Shown piece after piece: positions 53,215 through 61,827 of a stretch of DNA of 64,000 nucleotides. The notes under the pieces are model-generated. The model was not told the origin of the DNA. It saw only the letters and a list, made by a program, of their open reading frames with translations, and did not search any database. The stretch is from Alphaproteobacteria bacterium (GTDB lineage: Bacteria; Pseudomonadota; Alphaproteobacteria; MPNO01; UBA830), in NCBI GenBank assembly GCA_022822405.1, contig JAJEBT010000001.1, positions 109,400 through 173,399 of the forward strand, written 5' to 3'. How positions within the stretch are numbered: the first letter of the stretch is position 1; each line of letters starts with the position of its first letter. Both the position numbers and the translations under genes were made by a program.

Positions 53215-54177
53215 ATGGCAGAAAGCTATCGGACAAGGGTGCTCATCGTCGGGTCGGGGCCCGCCGGCTACACGGCGGCCATCTACGCGGCCCGCGCGTC
53301 GCTCGAGCCGGTGCTCGTCACCGGCATCGAGGTCGGCGGGCAGATGAGCATCACGACCGATGTCGAGAACTACCCGGGTTTCGCCGACGTCATCCAGGGT
53401 CCCTGGCTGATGACCCAGATGCACGAGCAGGCGGAGCATGTCGGCACCACGATGGTCAGCGACCTCGTCGTCGATGTCGATTTCACGCAGCGGCCCTTCA
53501 CCTGCACCGGAGATTCAGGGGCAACCTATGTCGCCGACACGATGATCGTCTCGACTGGCGCCAGGGCGCGGTGGCTCGGCCTGGAGAGCGAGCAGAAATT
53601 CGTCGGTTTCGGTGTCTCGGCCTGCGCCACCTGCGACGGGTTCTTCTTCCGCGACCGGGAGGTCGCCGTCGTTGGCGGCGGCAACACGGCGGTGGAAGAA
53701 GCGCTCTATCTGACCAACCATGCCGCAAAGGTGACACTGATCCATCGTCGTGACGCGCTCAGGGCCGAGAAGATCCTGCAGCGGCGCCTGTTCGACAACG
53801 AAAAGATCGAGACCCTGTGGGACACGGTCGTCGACGAAGTGCTCGGAACCGACGATCCGCCGACCGTGACCGGGGTGCGCACGCGCGACGTGAAGTCGGG
53901 CGGAACCGGCGAGCTTGCCGTCGACGGCGTGTTCGTGGCCATCGGCCACGATCCGGCGACGCAACTGTTCCGCGGCAAGCTCGACATGGACGACGAGGGC
54001 TACATTCGGACGGCTGCCGATTCGACCCGCACCAGCGTGCCCGGCGTGTTCGCGGCCGGCGATGTCCAGGACAAGGTCTACCGCCAGGCCGTCACCGCCG
54101 CGGGCACCGGCTGCATGGCAGCGCTGGAAGCCGAGAAATTCATCGCCGAGCACGAGGACGCGGCGACGGCCGGTTGA
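53215..54177 (+). CDS. trxB: Thioredoxin reductase
   Basis: 320 residues. FAD motif GSGPAG at 13-18, redox-active C137-ATC140 in the NADPH domain, NADPH motif VVGGGNTAVEEA, and the C-terminal FAD motif GVFAAGDVQD. Length and domain order are those of low-molecular-weight bacterial TrxB. It reduces thioredoxin with NADPH and so supplies methionine-sulfoxide and disulfide repair. It converges with msrP. Confidence 0.96.
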   Translation: MAESYRTRVLIVGSGPAGYTAAIYAARASLEPVLVTGIEVGGQMSITTDVENYPGFADVIQGPWLMTQMHEQAEHVGTTMVSDLVVDVDFTQRPFTCTGDSGATYVADTMIVSTGARARWLGLESEQKFVGFGVSACATCDGFFFRDREVAVVGGGNTAVEEALYLTNHAAKVTLIHRRDALRAEKILQRRLFDNEKIETLWDTVVDEVLGTDDPPTVTGVRTRDVKSGGTGELAVDGVFVAIGHDPATQLFRGKLDMDDEGYIRTAADSTRTSVPGVFAAGDVQDKVYRQAVTAAGTGCMAALEAEKFIAEHEDAATAG

Positions 54178-54186
54178 CTGGCCAGC

Positions 54187-54206
54187 GCGCCGGCGGCGTC
54201 CGGCGC
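54187..54206. terminator. Hairpin between convergent trxB and msrP
   Basis: GCGCCGG (54187-54193) pairs with CCGGCGC (54200-54206), loop CGGCGT, in the 56-base gap between the two convergent stops. There is no T-run on either side, so it is at best a weak bidirectional terminator. Confidence 0.35.
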
Positions 54207-54233
54207 GGCCGGCACCGCTGCACCGCTGCACCG

Positions 54234-55196
54234 CTACATGAAGAGCCTCTCGCCCTTCATGTCCTTGTACATGTGCGCCACCTGCTCCGCATAGCCGTTA
54301 TAGAGCAGCGTCGGCACCCGCTTGTCGACGCCCAGCAGCCGTTCGGTGGCCTGGCTCCAGCGCGGATGCGGCACTTCCGGGTTGACGTTGGCCCAGAACC
54401 CGTACTCGTTGCCCTGGATCTTTTCCCAGAAGCTCGTCGGCCGCTTGTCGGTAAAGGTGAAGCGGACGATCGACTTGATCTGCTTGAAGCCGTACTTCCA
54501 CGGCGCAACGAGGCGCAGCGGCGCGCCGTTCTGCTTCGGCATCGGCTTGCCGTAGGCGCCGGTGCCGATCATCGACAGCTCGTTCGCGGCCTCGGCGATG
54601 GTGAGCCCCTCAAGATAGGGCCACGGATACCATATCTGACGCTGGCCGGGAGCGACCGACTTGTCGTTGAAGGTCTCCATAACGACATAGCGGGCGCCCG
54701 ACAGCGGACGGGCATAGTCGAGAAAGTCCTTCATCGGGAAACCGGTCCAGGGAACCGCGATCGCCCAGGCTTCCACGCACCGGTGGCGGTAGAGCCGCTC
54801 CTCGAGCCGCATCGCCCGTAACAGCGTGTCGACATCGACCGTCCGCTCCTTCTCGACCATGCCGTCAATGGTCACCGTCCAGGGTCGAACCTTCAGCTTC
54901 TGCGCCGCCTTCCATATGTTCTTGTGGGAACCGAACTCGTAGAAGTTGTTGTAGGTCGTCGCGACCTTCTCCGGGGTGACGGCGCGGTCGAGCTTGTAGG
55001 CGTCGTTCCGCTTCGCCGGATACAGCCCAGCCGACGGGTCGGCGGCTGCGGACGCGATCCCGGACAGCGCGGGCACGGCGGCCAGGATCGACCCGGCCGC
55101 AACCGACCTGCAGAGTTCACGGCGGTTCAGGAACACGGACTCCGGCGTCGCTGCTGTCTCCGGCAGCAACCAGGCCGGTTTGGATCTCGTCAACAT
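54234..55196 (-). CDS. msrP: Protein-methionine-sulfoxide reductase catalytic subunit MsrP
   Basis: 320 residues from the ATG at 55196 behind GGAGGAG. A twin-arginine signal (LNRREL, residues 23-28, with a hydrophobic stretch and ASA cleavage near 50) exports the folded protein. The molybdopterin ligand is C140 in YRHRCVEAW. The SUOX/YedY core (GTGAYGKPMPKQNGAPLRL) is intact. It repairs oxidised methionine in periplasmic proteins. The usual partner gene msrQ (haem membrane subunit) is not next to it. Confidence 0.93.
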   Translation of the reverse strand: MLTRSKPAWLLPETAATPESVFLNRRELCRSVAAGSILAAVPALSGIASAAADPSAGLYPAKRNDAYKLDRAVTPEKVATTYNNFYEFGSHKNIWKAAQKLKVRPWTVTIDGMVEKERTVDVDTLLRAMRLEERLYRHRCVEAWAIAVPWTGFPMKDFLDYARPLSGARYVVMETFNDKSVAPGQRQIWYPWPYLEGLTIAEAANELSMIGTGAYGKPMPKQNGAPLRLVAPWKYGFKQIKSIVRFTFTDKRPTSFWEKIQGNEYGFWANVNPEVPHPRWSQATERLLGVDKRVPTLLYNGYAEQVAHMYKDMKGERLFM

Positions 55197-55304
55197 CGCG
55201 TCTCCTCCTCCTTGCTCCCGAGGCCACGTTGCCGCGCCGGCACACCGCGCGCGAAGGCGCAGGCCGGCTACAGGCGGGCGGCCTCGACCCCGCCCGCGAC
55301 CGAC

Positions 55305-55340
55305 CCCGGGGCGCATCCCGAATTCCGGCAGCGCCCCGGG
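55305..55340 (-). other. 10-bp perfect stem in the msrP upstream region
   Basis: Bases 55305-55314 pair perfectly with 55331-55340 around a 16-base loop. With the stronger hairpin at 55353-55385 it makes a structured spacer between the orphan TRAP binding protein and msrP, which are on the same strand. Confidence 0.4.
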
Positions 55341-55352
55341 ACACCGCACTCG

Positions 55353-55385
55353 CCGGAATCCGGGCGGCGAGCGCCCGGATTCCGG
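55353..55385 (-). terminator. 13-bp perfect hairpin downstream of the orphan TRAP binding protein
   Basis: Bases 55353-55365 pair perfectly with 55373-55385 around a 7-base loop, ending 16 bases past the stop of the binding-protein gene. It has no T-run. It is the most stable hairpin noticed in the window and probably terminates or protects the binding-protein transcript. Confidence 0.6.
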
Positions 55386-55401
55386 TTCCGGCGGCCAGGC
55401 G

Positions 55402-56409
55402 CTACATGTTGCGCTTGGCCGATTCCTTCATAAGCGCATAGATCTCGCGCACCCCGGCGTTGGCGTGCTTGCCGAGGAACTCGTCGCCGAGCGGACGGAC
55501 CGTGTCCATGAACTGCTTCTGCTCGGCCGCCGGCAGCCTGATCACCTCTGCGCCGTTATCCTGCCACAGCTTCTCGGCCCTCTTTCCGAACTCGGCGGCC
55601 GTCTTGGTGGCCCATTCGCCCATACCGGCGAGCACTGCGTTCACGGCCTTCGCCTGCTTGGCGGACAGCTTCTTCCGCCAGGCTTCGCTCACCAGCAGCG
55701 CGCTCGGAATGAATCCGCTCTCGACCACGGTGATGAACTTGGTGACGGTGAAGAACTTGGAACCGCCCATGACGATGATCGAGCTCCGCACCCCGTCGAT
55801 GGTGCCGCGCTGCAGCGCCGGCAACACCTCGGTGTAGGGGATGGGAACGCCGGCCGCGCCGAACTTGCCGACGAGCGAGCTTTCCATCTTGGTCGCCAGC
55901 ACGCGGATCTTCTTTCCCTTGAAGTCCGCAAGCTTGCGCAGCGGCTGCTTGCTCGCGAACGAGGTCGGGCCGTAGACGTAGAGCGACGGCATCCCGATAC
56001 CCTTTTTCGCGGCGAGCTTCGAGAACTTGCCGTAGAAGGCCGGGTCGTTGAGCGTGCGGTGGGCGTGGAAGACGTCGGTGAAGACGCCGGGGGCGTCGGG
56101 AACCTGGAAGGCCGGATTGATGCCGACCATGAAGCCCGGCGGCGAGATCATCAGCTCGAGCGTACCGAGCTGCAGGCCCTCGATCATGCGCGGGATCTTT
56201 CCGATCTGTCCTGACGGAAAGATCTTGACCTCGATGCCAGCCTCTTTGTTGGCGGCAAAGCGCTTCTGGAGTTCCTGCGCAACGGCGTGCTGCGGATCGT
56301 TGATCGTCGCGTAACCGACCTTCATCGTCATGCTGGCGGCGCCCGCGGCGCCCGCAGAAGCTGCGACTGCCAGACCGGTCAGCGCGCCTAGAATCGTGTG
56401 AACTCGCAT
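55402..56409 (-). CDS. Orphan TRAP transporter solute-binding protein, DctP family
   Basis: 335 residues from the ATG at 56409 behind GGGAGGAG. A signal peptide ends near AGAAS. The DctP core is present: GQIGKIPRMIEGLQLGTLEL, and the conserved FKGKKIRVLATKMESSL with the substrate Arg, then TEVLPALQRGTIDGV. No DctQ or DctM gene is adjacent, in contrast to the TRAP operon at 9251. It may serve a distant permease or act as a sensor. A strong hairpin follows the gene. Confidence 0.9.
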   Translation of the reverse strand: MRVHTILGALTGLAVAASAGAAGAASMTMKVGYATINDPQHAVAQELQKRFAANKEAGIEVKIFPSGQIGKIPRMIEGLQLGTLELMISPPGFMVGINPAFQVPDAPGVFTDVFHAHRTLNDPAFYGKFSKLAAKKGIGMPSLYVYGPTSFASKQPLRKLADFKGKKIRVLATKMESSLVGKFGAAGVPIPYTEVLPALQRGTIDGVRSSIIVMGGSKFFTVTKFITVVESGFIPSALLVSEAWRKKLSAKQAKAVNAVLAGMGEWATKTAAEFGKRAEKLWQDNGAEVIRLPAAEQKQFMDTVRPLGDEFLGKHANAGVREIYALMKESAKRNM

Positions 56410-56531
56410 TACTCCTCCCTTTCGTGTCTGCCCGATGGCCAGCTACCTCCGCAGCGTCGAACCCGGGCATATGTTGCGCAGAATCATCTTCTGCCTGACG
56501 GCGCACCCGATCGAGGATGAACGCCGACGCG

Positions 56532-56560
56532 ATGTTAGCATCCGCGGCGGTGGGCGGCAA
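56532..56560 (-). promoter_or_regulatory. Putative promoter of the orphan TRAP binding protein
   Basis: On the minus strand, TTGCCG (56555-56560) and TAACAT (56532-56537) are 17 bases apart, about 120 bases before the start codon. Confidence 0.45.
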
Positions 56561-56587
56561 TTTCCGGTGGTGGCGGGCGGGCGGCGA

Positions 56588-56616
56588 TTGACTGCCACGA
56601 GACAATCACCTATGTG
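56588..56616 (+). promoter_or_regulatory. Putative promoter of the molybdenum-hydroxylase / RidA unit
   Basis: TTGACT (56588-56593) and TATGTG (56611-56616) are 17 bases apart; the leader to the ATG at 56827 would be about 200 bases. Confidence 0.45.
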
Positions 56617-56826
56617 AGACCGTCCATGCGAGTGCGGCGTCGTCGCGGAGGTTCACGGCCGCGCCGGGGGCCGGGAGACAGACAGCGACCCGGGACTGCC
56701 GCGCACCGGTCCGAACGCAGCGGGGTCGCCCGTGCCTGCCCGCCAATTCCCGCAATCCATCCCGACCATCGATCCGTCTTCATGTTCGCCGCGGCCAGCG
56801 AATGTCCGCGGCGGCCGGAGACCGGG

Positions 56827-59211
56827 ATGAGCTATATCGGCCAGCCGCTCGCACGCCGTGAGGATATCCGCTTCCTGCGCGGCCGCGGGCGCTATGTCGA
56901 CGACATGGCGCTGCCCGGCATGGCGTGGTGCGCCTTCGTCCGTTCGCCCCATGCCCACGCCCGCATCGAAGGGATCGATTCGTCGGAGGCTGCAGCTCTC
57001 GACGGAGTCCTCCGCATCCTCGACCACCGCGACTGGGACGCGGCAGGGCTCGGCGAGCTTACCGTCGTCCACCCGATGCCGTTCGGCGACGGACGGCCGA
57101 TGAACGAGGCCCCGCGGCCGGCCTTCGCCCCGGACGCCGTCCGCCATGTCGGCGACATCGTCGCCGCCGTCATCGCCGAGACCCGCCACGCCGCCCTCGA
57201 CGCGGCCGAGCGCGTTGCCGTCGATTATGTCCCCCTTCCGGCGGTGACCGACGTCGCACGAGCCCTTGATGCGGATGCCCCCTGCGTGCACGAGCGCTTC
57301 GGCACCAACCTCGTGTTCGAGATCGAGAAGGGCGACCGCGCAGCGACCGAGGCCGCCCTCGCCGACGCCCACCATGTGGTCGAAATGACACTGCCGTCCA
57401 ACCGGGTCGCGGGAAACCCTATGGAGCCGCGCAGCTACCTGTGCGATTTCGAGCGCGAAAGCGGCCGCTATACGCTCTACGCCACCACCCAGACGCCCCA
57501 CTACCTGCGCCGCTGGCTTGCCAACTACACGCTGTTCGTGCCCGAGCACAAGATCCGGGTGATCGCGCCCGATGTCGGCGGCGGTTTCGGGCTCAAGGTG
57601 CATTTCGCGGTCGAGGTCTCGACCGTTGCCTGGGCCGCCGGCCTTCTGCAGCGCCCCGTCAAGTGGACGGCGACGCGCTCGGAATGCCTGATGTCCGACA
57701 CCCAGGCGCGCGATCACCACACGGTCGGGCGCATGGGTTTCGGGTCCGACGGCGAGATTGTGGCCCTCCAGGTCGACACCATCGCCGCGCTCGGCGGATA
57801 CCTCTCGAATTTCGCGCCCAGCATTCCGGGAAATTCCTACCCCCAGACCCTGACCGGCCTTTACCGCACGCCGACCGCGCACCTCAGGGTGCGCGGTGCC
57901 TACACCAATACGCTCCCCGTGGACGCCTATCGCGGTTCGGGGCGCCCGGAAGCGACCTGGGTCAACGAGCGCCTGGCCGAGAACGGCGCCCGCGAGCTCG
58001 GCATCGATGTCGCCGCGCTCAGGCGCCGCAACCTGATCACAGCCGCCGACTTCCCCTACCCGGCGCCGGGCGGCCGCACCTACGATTCGGGCGATCCCCC
58101 CGCGCTTTTTGCGCGCCTGCTCGAGTTGGCCGACTACCGGGCGCTGCGCGCCGAACAGTCCGGGCGGCGCGCCCGCGGACAGCACATGGGGCTCGGCATC
58201 TCGTGTTTCCTCGACAAGTCCGGAACCGGCAGCAGCGCCAACCTCGCCTCGCGGGGCGGGCTCCATGGCGGCTACGAGAGCGCGATCGTGCGCGTGCATT
58301 CGGACGGCAGGGTCACGCTGTTCTCGGGAAGCCACAGCCATGGCCAGGGCCACGACATCACCTATTCCCAGGTGGCCGCCGACCGCCTCGGCATCCCGAT
58401 CGAGGATATCGCGCTGATCGAGGGCGACACCGACATGATCCCCTTCGGCAACGGCACATGGGGCTCGCGGTCGATGACGGTTGGCGGCTCGGCGATCATG
58501 ATCGCCGCCGACCGGGTCGCGGGACGCGCGCGCCGGATCGCCGCCCACATGCTCGAATGCGCCGAAGAGGACGTGGAGCGGCGCGGTCCGGTCTACCGCG
58601 TCCGCGGCACCGACCGCGAGGTCACCTTCCGCGAGATCGCCGCCAATGCCTATCACGGCGCGATGCTGCCGTCCGCGCCCGACGGCACCGTCGAGCCAGG
58701 ACTCGAGGAAACCGTGTTCTGGGAGCCCCGCGACACCAACGACCCGCAGGCAATGCATCTGGCGGTCGTGATCGTCGACGCCGAGACCGGAGAGGTGACG
58801 CTGCGCGACTACTTCACGGCCGACGATTGCGGCGTGGTGGTCAATCCGATGATCGTGGAGGGGCAGGTTCACGGCGGCCTCGGCCAGGGCGTGGGCCAGG
58901 CGCTGATGGAGCATGTCGTCTATGACGGCAGCGGCCAGCTGCTTTCGGGAAGCTTCGTCGACTACTGCATGCCGAGAGCCGACGACCTTCCGTCCTTCCG
59001 TCTCGCCTTCCAGGAAACGCCGGCACCGTCGAATCCCCTCGGCGTCAAGGGCGGCAGCGAAACCGGGACCATCGGCGCACCGGCGGCCATCGGCAACGCC
59101 GTCGTCGACGCACTCTGGCATCTCGGCGTGCGCCACGTGCCACTGCCCATCACCTCGCAGGCGGTGTGGCAGGCCATCCGCAACGCAACAGGACAAGGAG
59201 CGGACTCATGA
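56827..59211 (+). CDS. Xanthine dehydrogenase/CoxL-family molybdopterin-binding large subunit (copy 3)
   Basis: 794 residues from the ATG at 56827 (GGAG upstream), giving the family N-terminus MSYIGQPLARREDIRFLRG. MoCo segments GGGFGLKVHFAVEV and GSHSHGQGHDITYSQ are visible, the loop is DAYRGSGRPEATW (form-II-like) and the catalytic Glu lies in LGVKGGSETG, about residue 745. It is the most canonical of the three copies. Partner FAD and iron-sulfur subunits are absent nearby. Its stop overlaps a RidA-family start by 4 bases, so a protein of that family is co-translated with it. Confidence 0.93.
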   Translation: MSYIGQPLARREDIRFLRGRGRYVDDMALPGMAWCAFVRSPHAHARIEGIDSSEAAALDGVLRILDHRDWDAAGLGELTVVHPMPFGDGRPMNEAPRPAFAPDAVRHVGDIVAAVIAETRHAALDAAERVAVDYVPLPAVTDVARALDADAPCVHERFGTNLVFEIEKGDRAATEAALADAHHVVEMTLPSNRVAGNPMEPRSYLCDFERESGRYTLYATTQTPHYLRRWLANYTLFVPEHKIRVIAPDVGGGFGLKVHFAVEVSTVAWAAGLLQRPVKWTATRSECLMSDTQARDHHTVGRMGFGSDGEIVALQVDTIAALGGYLSNFAPSIPGNSYPQTLTGLYRTPTAHLRVRGAYTNTLPVDAYRGSGRPEATWVNERLAENGARELGIDVAALRRRNLITAADFPYPAPGGRTYDSGDPPALFARLLELADYRALRAEQSGRRARGQHMGLGISCFLDKSGTGSSANLASRGGLHGGYESAIVRVHSDGRVTLFSGSHSHGQGHDITYSQVAADRLGIPIEDIALIEGDTDMIPFGNGTWGSRSMTVGGSAIMIAADRVAGRARRIAAHMLECAEEDVERRGPVYRVRGTDREVTFREIAANAYHGAMLPSAPDGTVEPGLEETVFWEPRDTNDPQAMHLAVVIVDAETGEVTLRDYFTADDCGVVVNPMIVEGQVHGGLGQGVGQALMEHVVYDGSGQLLSGSFVDYCMPRADDLPSFRLAFQETPAPSNPLGVKGGSETGTIGAPAAIGNAVVDALWHLGVRHVPLPITSQAVWQAIRNATGQGADS

Positions 59212-59603
59212 CCAAATCGATCGGAAGAAACCCGGATTCGGTGGCGGCGCCGCTCAAGCCGCACTATTCCAACAGCGTGCGCGTCGATGCCGGCCCGTTG
59301 CTGTTCATCGCCGGGCAGGTCGCGATCGATGCCGAGGGGAATCTCGTCGGCAAGGGCGACATCCGCGCCCAGGCCACGCAGGTCCTCGAGAACATCCGGA
59401 ACATCGTCGAGGCCAACGGCGGAACCATGGCCGACATCGTGCAGGTAACCGTCTATGTCCGCGACATCAGCGCCTTCGAGTCGGTCTCCGACATCCGCGA
59501 GAGCTATTTCCCGAAGGACGGGCCGGCATCGGCCATTGTCGAGGTCTCGGCGCTCGCATGGCCCGAACTCCTGATCGAGATCGCGGCCGTGGCGGCACTC
59601 TAG
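59208..59603 (+). CDS. RidA/YjgF-family protein lacking the catalytic arginine, coupled to a molybdenum hydroxylase
   Basis: 131 residues from the ATG at 59208, which overlaps the hydroxylase stop (ATGA) and has GGAGCGG upstream. Rid-family features are clear: LFIAGQVAIDAEGNLVGKGD, ATQVLENIRNIVEANGGTMA and LLIEIAAVAAL. The position of the RidA active-site Arg (PAR) reads PAS (GPASAIVEV), as in the other copy at 25096. It therefore probably does not hydrolyse 2-iminobutanoate. Coupling to the hydroxylase suggests that it acts on a hydroxylated or enamine product. Confidence 0.9.
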   Translation: MTKSIGRNPDSVAAPLKPHYSNSVRVDAGPLLFIAGQVAIDAEGNLVGKGDIRAQATQVLENIRNIVEANGGTMADIVQVTVYVRDISAFESVSDIRESYFPKDGPASAIVEVSALAWPELLIEIAAVAAL

Positions 59604-59636
59604 GCCCCGCTTCGCCGCTGCAACCGCCGGACAGCC

Positions 59637-60326
59637 ATGCGTGTGCTCGTCATCGAGGATGACCGGGAGGTCGCCGCCTACGTCGCGAAGGTGCTCACCG
59701 AGGCGGGGCACCTGGCCATGATCGCGGAGGACGGCACGGACGGGCTGGTGATGGCGACATCGGAGGAGTTCGACGTGCTGGTCGTGGACCGGATGCTGCC
59801 GCGGCTCGACGGCCTCGCACTCATCCAGGCGCTACGTGCCTCGGACTGCCGCGTCCCCACCCTCATCCTGAGCGCACTCGGCGAGGTCACGGACCGGGTA
59901 AAGGGGCTCAGGGCCGGCGGTGACGACTACCTGGCCAAGCCGTTCGCCGCGACCGAACTTCTCGCCCGGATCGAGGCCCTGGCGCGGCGCTCGTCGGGCC
60001 GCACCGCCAGCGAGACCGCGCTCCGTGTCGGAGACCTGGAAATCGACCTCCTCACCCGGAGCGCGAGCCGCGGCGGCCGGAAGATAGAGCTCCAGCCGCG
60101 CGAGTTCCGACTGCTCGAATTCCTCGCCCGCAACGCCGGCACGGTGATGACCCGCGCGATGCTCCTCGAGGGAGTCTGGGACTATAATTTCGATCCCCAG
60201 ACCAACGTCATCGACGTTCATATCAGCCGCCTGCGGCGCAAGATCGACAGGGGGTCCGACAGGCCGCTGATACACACCGTGCGCGGAGCCGGATATGTCA
60301 TTCGCGATGGCGATGCGCCTCCTTAG
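59637..60326 (+). CDS. OmpR-family response regulator
   Basis: 229 residues. The receiver domain has the acidic pair near residues 7-9, phospho-acceptor D51 (VVDRMLP) and the conserved Lys K101 (YLAKPF). The C-terminal winged helix-turn-helix (LQPREFRLLEFLARNAGTVM; VDVHISRLRRKID-like) binds DNA. It forms a pair with the histidine kinase that overlaps its 3' end. It follows the RidA gene by 33 bases, so the two-component system may be co-transcribed with the molybdenum hydroxylase or respond to its substrate. Confidence 0.96.
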   Translation: MRVLVIEDDREVAAYVAKVLTEAGHLAMIAEDGTDGLVMATSEEFDVLVVDRMLPRLDGLALIQALRASDCRVPTLILSALGEVTDRVKGLRAGGDDYLAKPFAATELLARIEALARRSSGRTASETALRVGDLEIDLLTRSASRGGRKIELQPREFRLLEFLARNAGTVMTRAMLLEGVWDYNFDPQTNVIDVHISRLRRKIDRGSDRPLIHTVRGAGYVIRDGDAPP

Positions 60327-61659
60327 GAGTTCAACCTTCCGGCTCGCGCTGATCTACATGGTCGTGTTCGCGGTCTCGGTAACGGTGCTCCTCGGATTCC
60401 TGTGGCAAGCCACGGTCGGCACCCTCGTGGAGCAGATGGACGAGACCATCCGCGCCGATATCAAGGGACTGAACGAACAGTACGCGGCCGGCGGCGCGGC
60501 CGGCATTGCGCGCATCATCACCGGCCGGCTCCGCCGCGATCCGGGCGGCCGCACCGTGTACCTCCTGACCGATCCGATCGGGCGGCCACTCGTCGGCAAT
60601 GTCAGCTCGTGGCCCGACATCCAGCCGGATGATGAGGGTTGGATGACCTTCGCACTCGTCGACCGCCAGTCCCCGGAGGGCAGCCCCCATCTCGCGCGCG
60701 CGATGGCGTTTGCGCTCGACGGCGGGCTCAGGCTGCTGGTCGGGCGTGAGGTGCACGAACTCGAACAGACGCGGCGCAGCATCAAGGACGCCCTGGTATG
60801 GGGGGTGCTGATCACGCTGGCGCTGGCGCTCGCCGGCGGCATCGCGCTGAGCCGCGGCACCACCCGCAGGATCGAGGCGATCAACCAGACGAGCCGCGAA
60901 ATCATGACAGGAGATCTGGCGCAGCGCATTCCGGTGCGCGGCAGCGGCGACGATTTCGACCAGCTCGCCGGCAATCTCAACGACATGCTCGACCGCATCC
61001 AGACGCTGATGGAAGGGCTGCGCCATGTATCGGACAACATCGCCCACGACCTGCGCACGCCGCTCGCGCGGCTCAGGAGCCGCCTCGAGGGCCTCGAGGA
61101 CGGCGATCTCGACAACGATGAGCGCGGGAGGCGGGTGGCCGACGCCATCGGCGAGGCTGACGGCCTCATAGCGGTCTTCAACGCCCTCATGCGCATCGCC
61201 CGGATCGAGGCTGGCGGACGCCGCGAGAGTTTTGGTGCGGTCGATCTTGGTGGTCTCGTTCGCGATGTCGCCGAACTCTATGAACCGCTGGCGCAGGATG
61301 GCGGGCTCGGCTTCTCGCTCGACGTCAGCGCAGCGGCGGAGATCACGGGTGACCGTGACCTGATCTTCCAAGCCGTGACCAACCTCGTCGACAATGCGGT
61401 CAAATACACGCCGACGCCCGGCGCGATCGGCATCGCGGCGCGGCATGGTGACGTCATCGTCTGGGACACCGGGCCGGGAATCCCGGAGGAGAGCCGCGAG
61501 GCCGTGTTCGAGCGCTTCCGCCGCCTCGATGCCAGCCGCAGCGAACCCGGAAGCGGGCTCGGGCTGGCGCTGGTGCGCGCGGTGGTGCGCCTCCACGGCG
61601 GCGAGATACGGCTTGACGACAACCATCCCGGGCTCCGCGTGACCCTGTCGCTGGCCTGA
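60295..61659 (+). CDS. Sensor histidine kinase
   Basis: 454 residues from the ATG at 60295 (GGAG six bases upstream), overlapping the response regulator by 32 bases. Two membrane segments (about 15-37 and 165-185) enclose a periplasmic domain of roughly 125 residues. Then come a HAMP linker, the DHp domain with H251 in IAHDLRTPLARLRSRL, and a catalytic HATPase domain (TNLVDNAVKYTP; DTGPGIPEE; GSGLGLALVRAVV). It is an EnvZ/QseC-like kinase that should sense a periplasmic signal. Its signal is unknown. Confidence 0.95.
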   Translation: MSFAMAMRLLRSSTFRLALIYMVVFAVSVTVLLGFLWQATVGTLVEQMDETIRADIKGLNEQYAAGGAAGIARIITGRLRRDPGGRTVYLLTDPIGRPLVGNVSSWPDIQPDDEGWMTFALVDRQSPEGSPHLARAMAFALDGGLRLLVGREVHELEQTRRSIKDALVWGVLITLALALAGGIALSRGTTRRIEAINQTSREIMTGDLAQRIPVRGSGDDFDQLAGNLNDMLDRIQTLMEGLRHVSDNIAHDLRTPLARLRSRLEGLEDGDLDNDERGRRVADAIGEADGLIAVFNALMRIARIEAGGRRESFGAVDLGGLVRDVAELYEPLAQDGGLGFSLDVSAAAEITGDRDLIFQAVTNLVDNAVKYTPTPGAIGIAARHGDVIVWDTGPGIPEESREAVFERFRRLDASRSEPGSGLGLALVRAVVRLHGGEIRLDDNHPGLRVTLSLA

Positions 61660-61827
61660 CCGCGCGACAGCGGAGCGGGATCCGGCCGCGGGGACGGGCC
61701 GCAGCCGCTCCGGACACAGCGCGGAAAGAGGGCATGCAATGGGTGGTCGTGTCGGATATACATTGCCCGCGGACGGTCGGGTGCCGACGTGCGGCGCCAT
61801 GCCGGAACGTGGATTCTGGAGACAGCG

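Larger units (their letters stand above)
56410..56826. other. 417-base divergent promoter region
   Basis: It separates the orphan TRAP binding protein (minus) from the third molybdenum hydroxylase (plus). Two promoter-like sequences diverge within it, at 56532-56560 (minus) and 56588-56616 (plus), only 27 bases apart. The frame upstream of 56827 stays open but has no similarity to the family. Confidence 0.5.

Noticed and set aside
54218..54236. Tandem CCGCTGCA-type repeats before the msrP stop
   Set aside because: Only two to three short units; too small to call a repeat array.
56653..59196. An 847-codon minus-strand open frame
   Set aside because: Antisense to the third molybdenum-hydroxylase gene and without any recognisable protein pattern.
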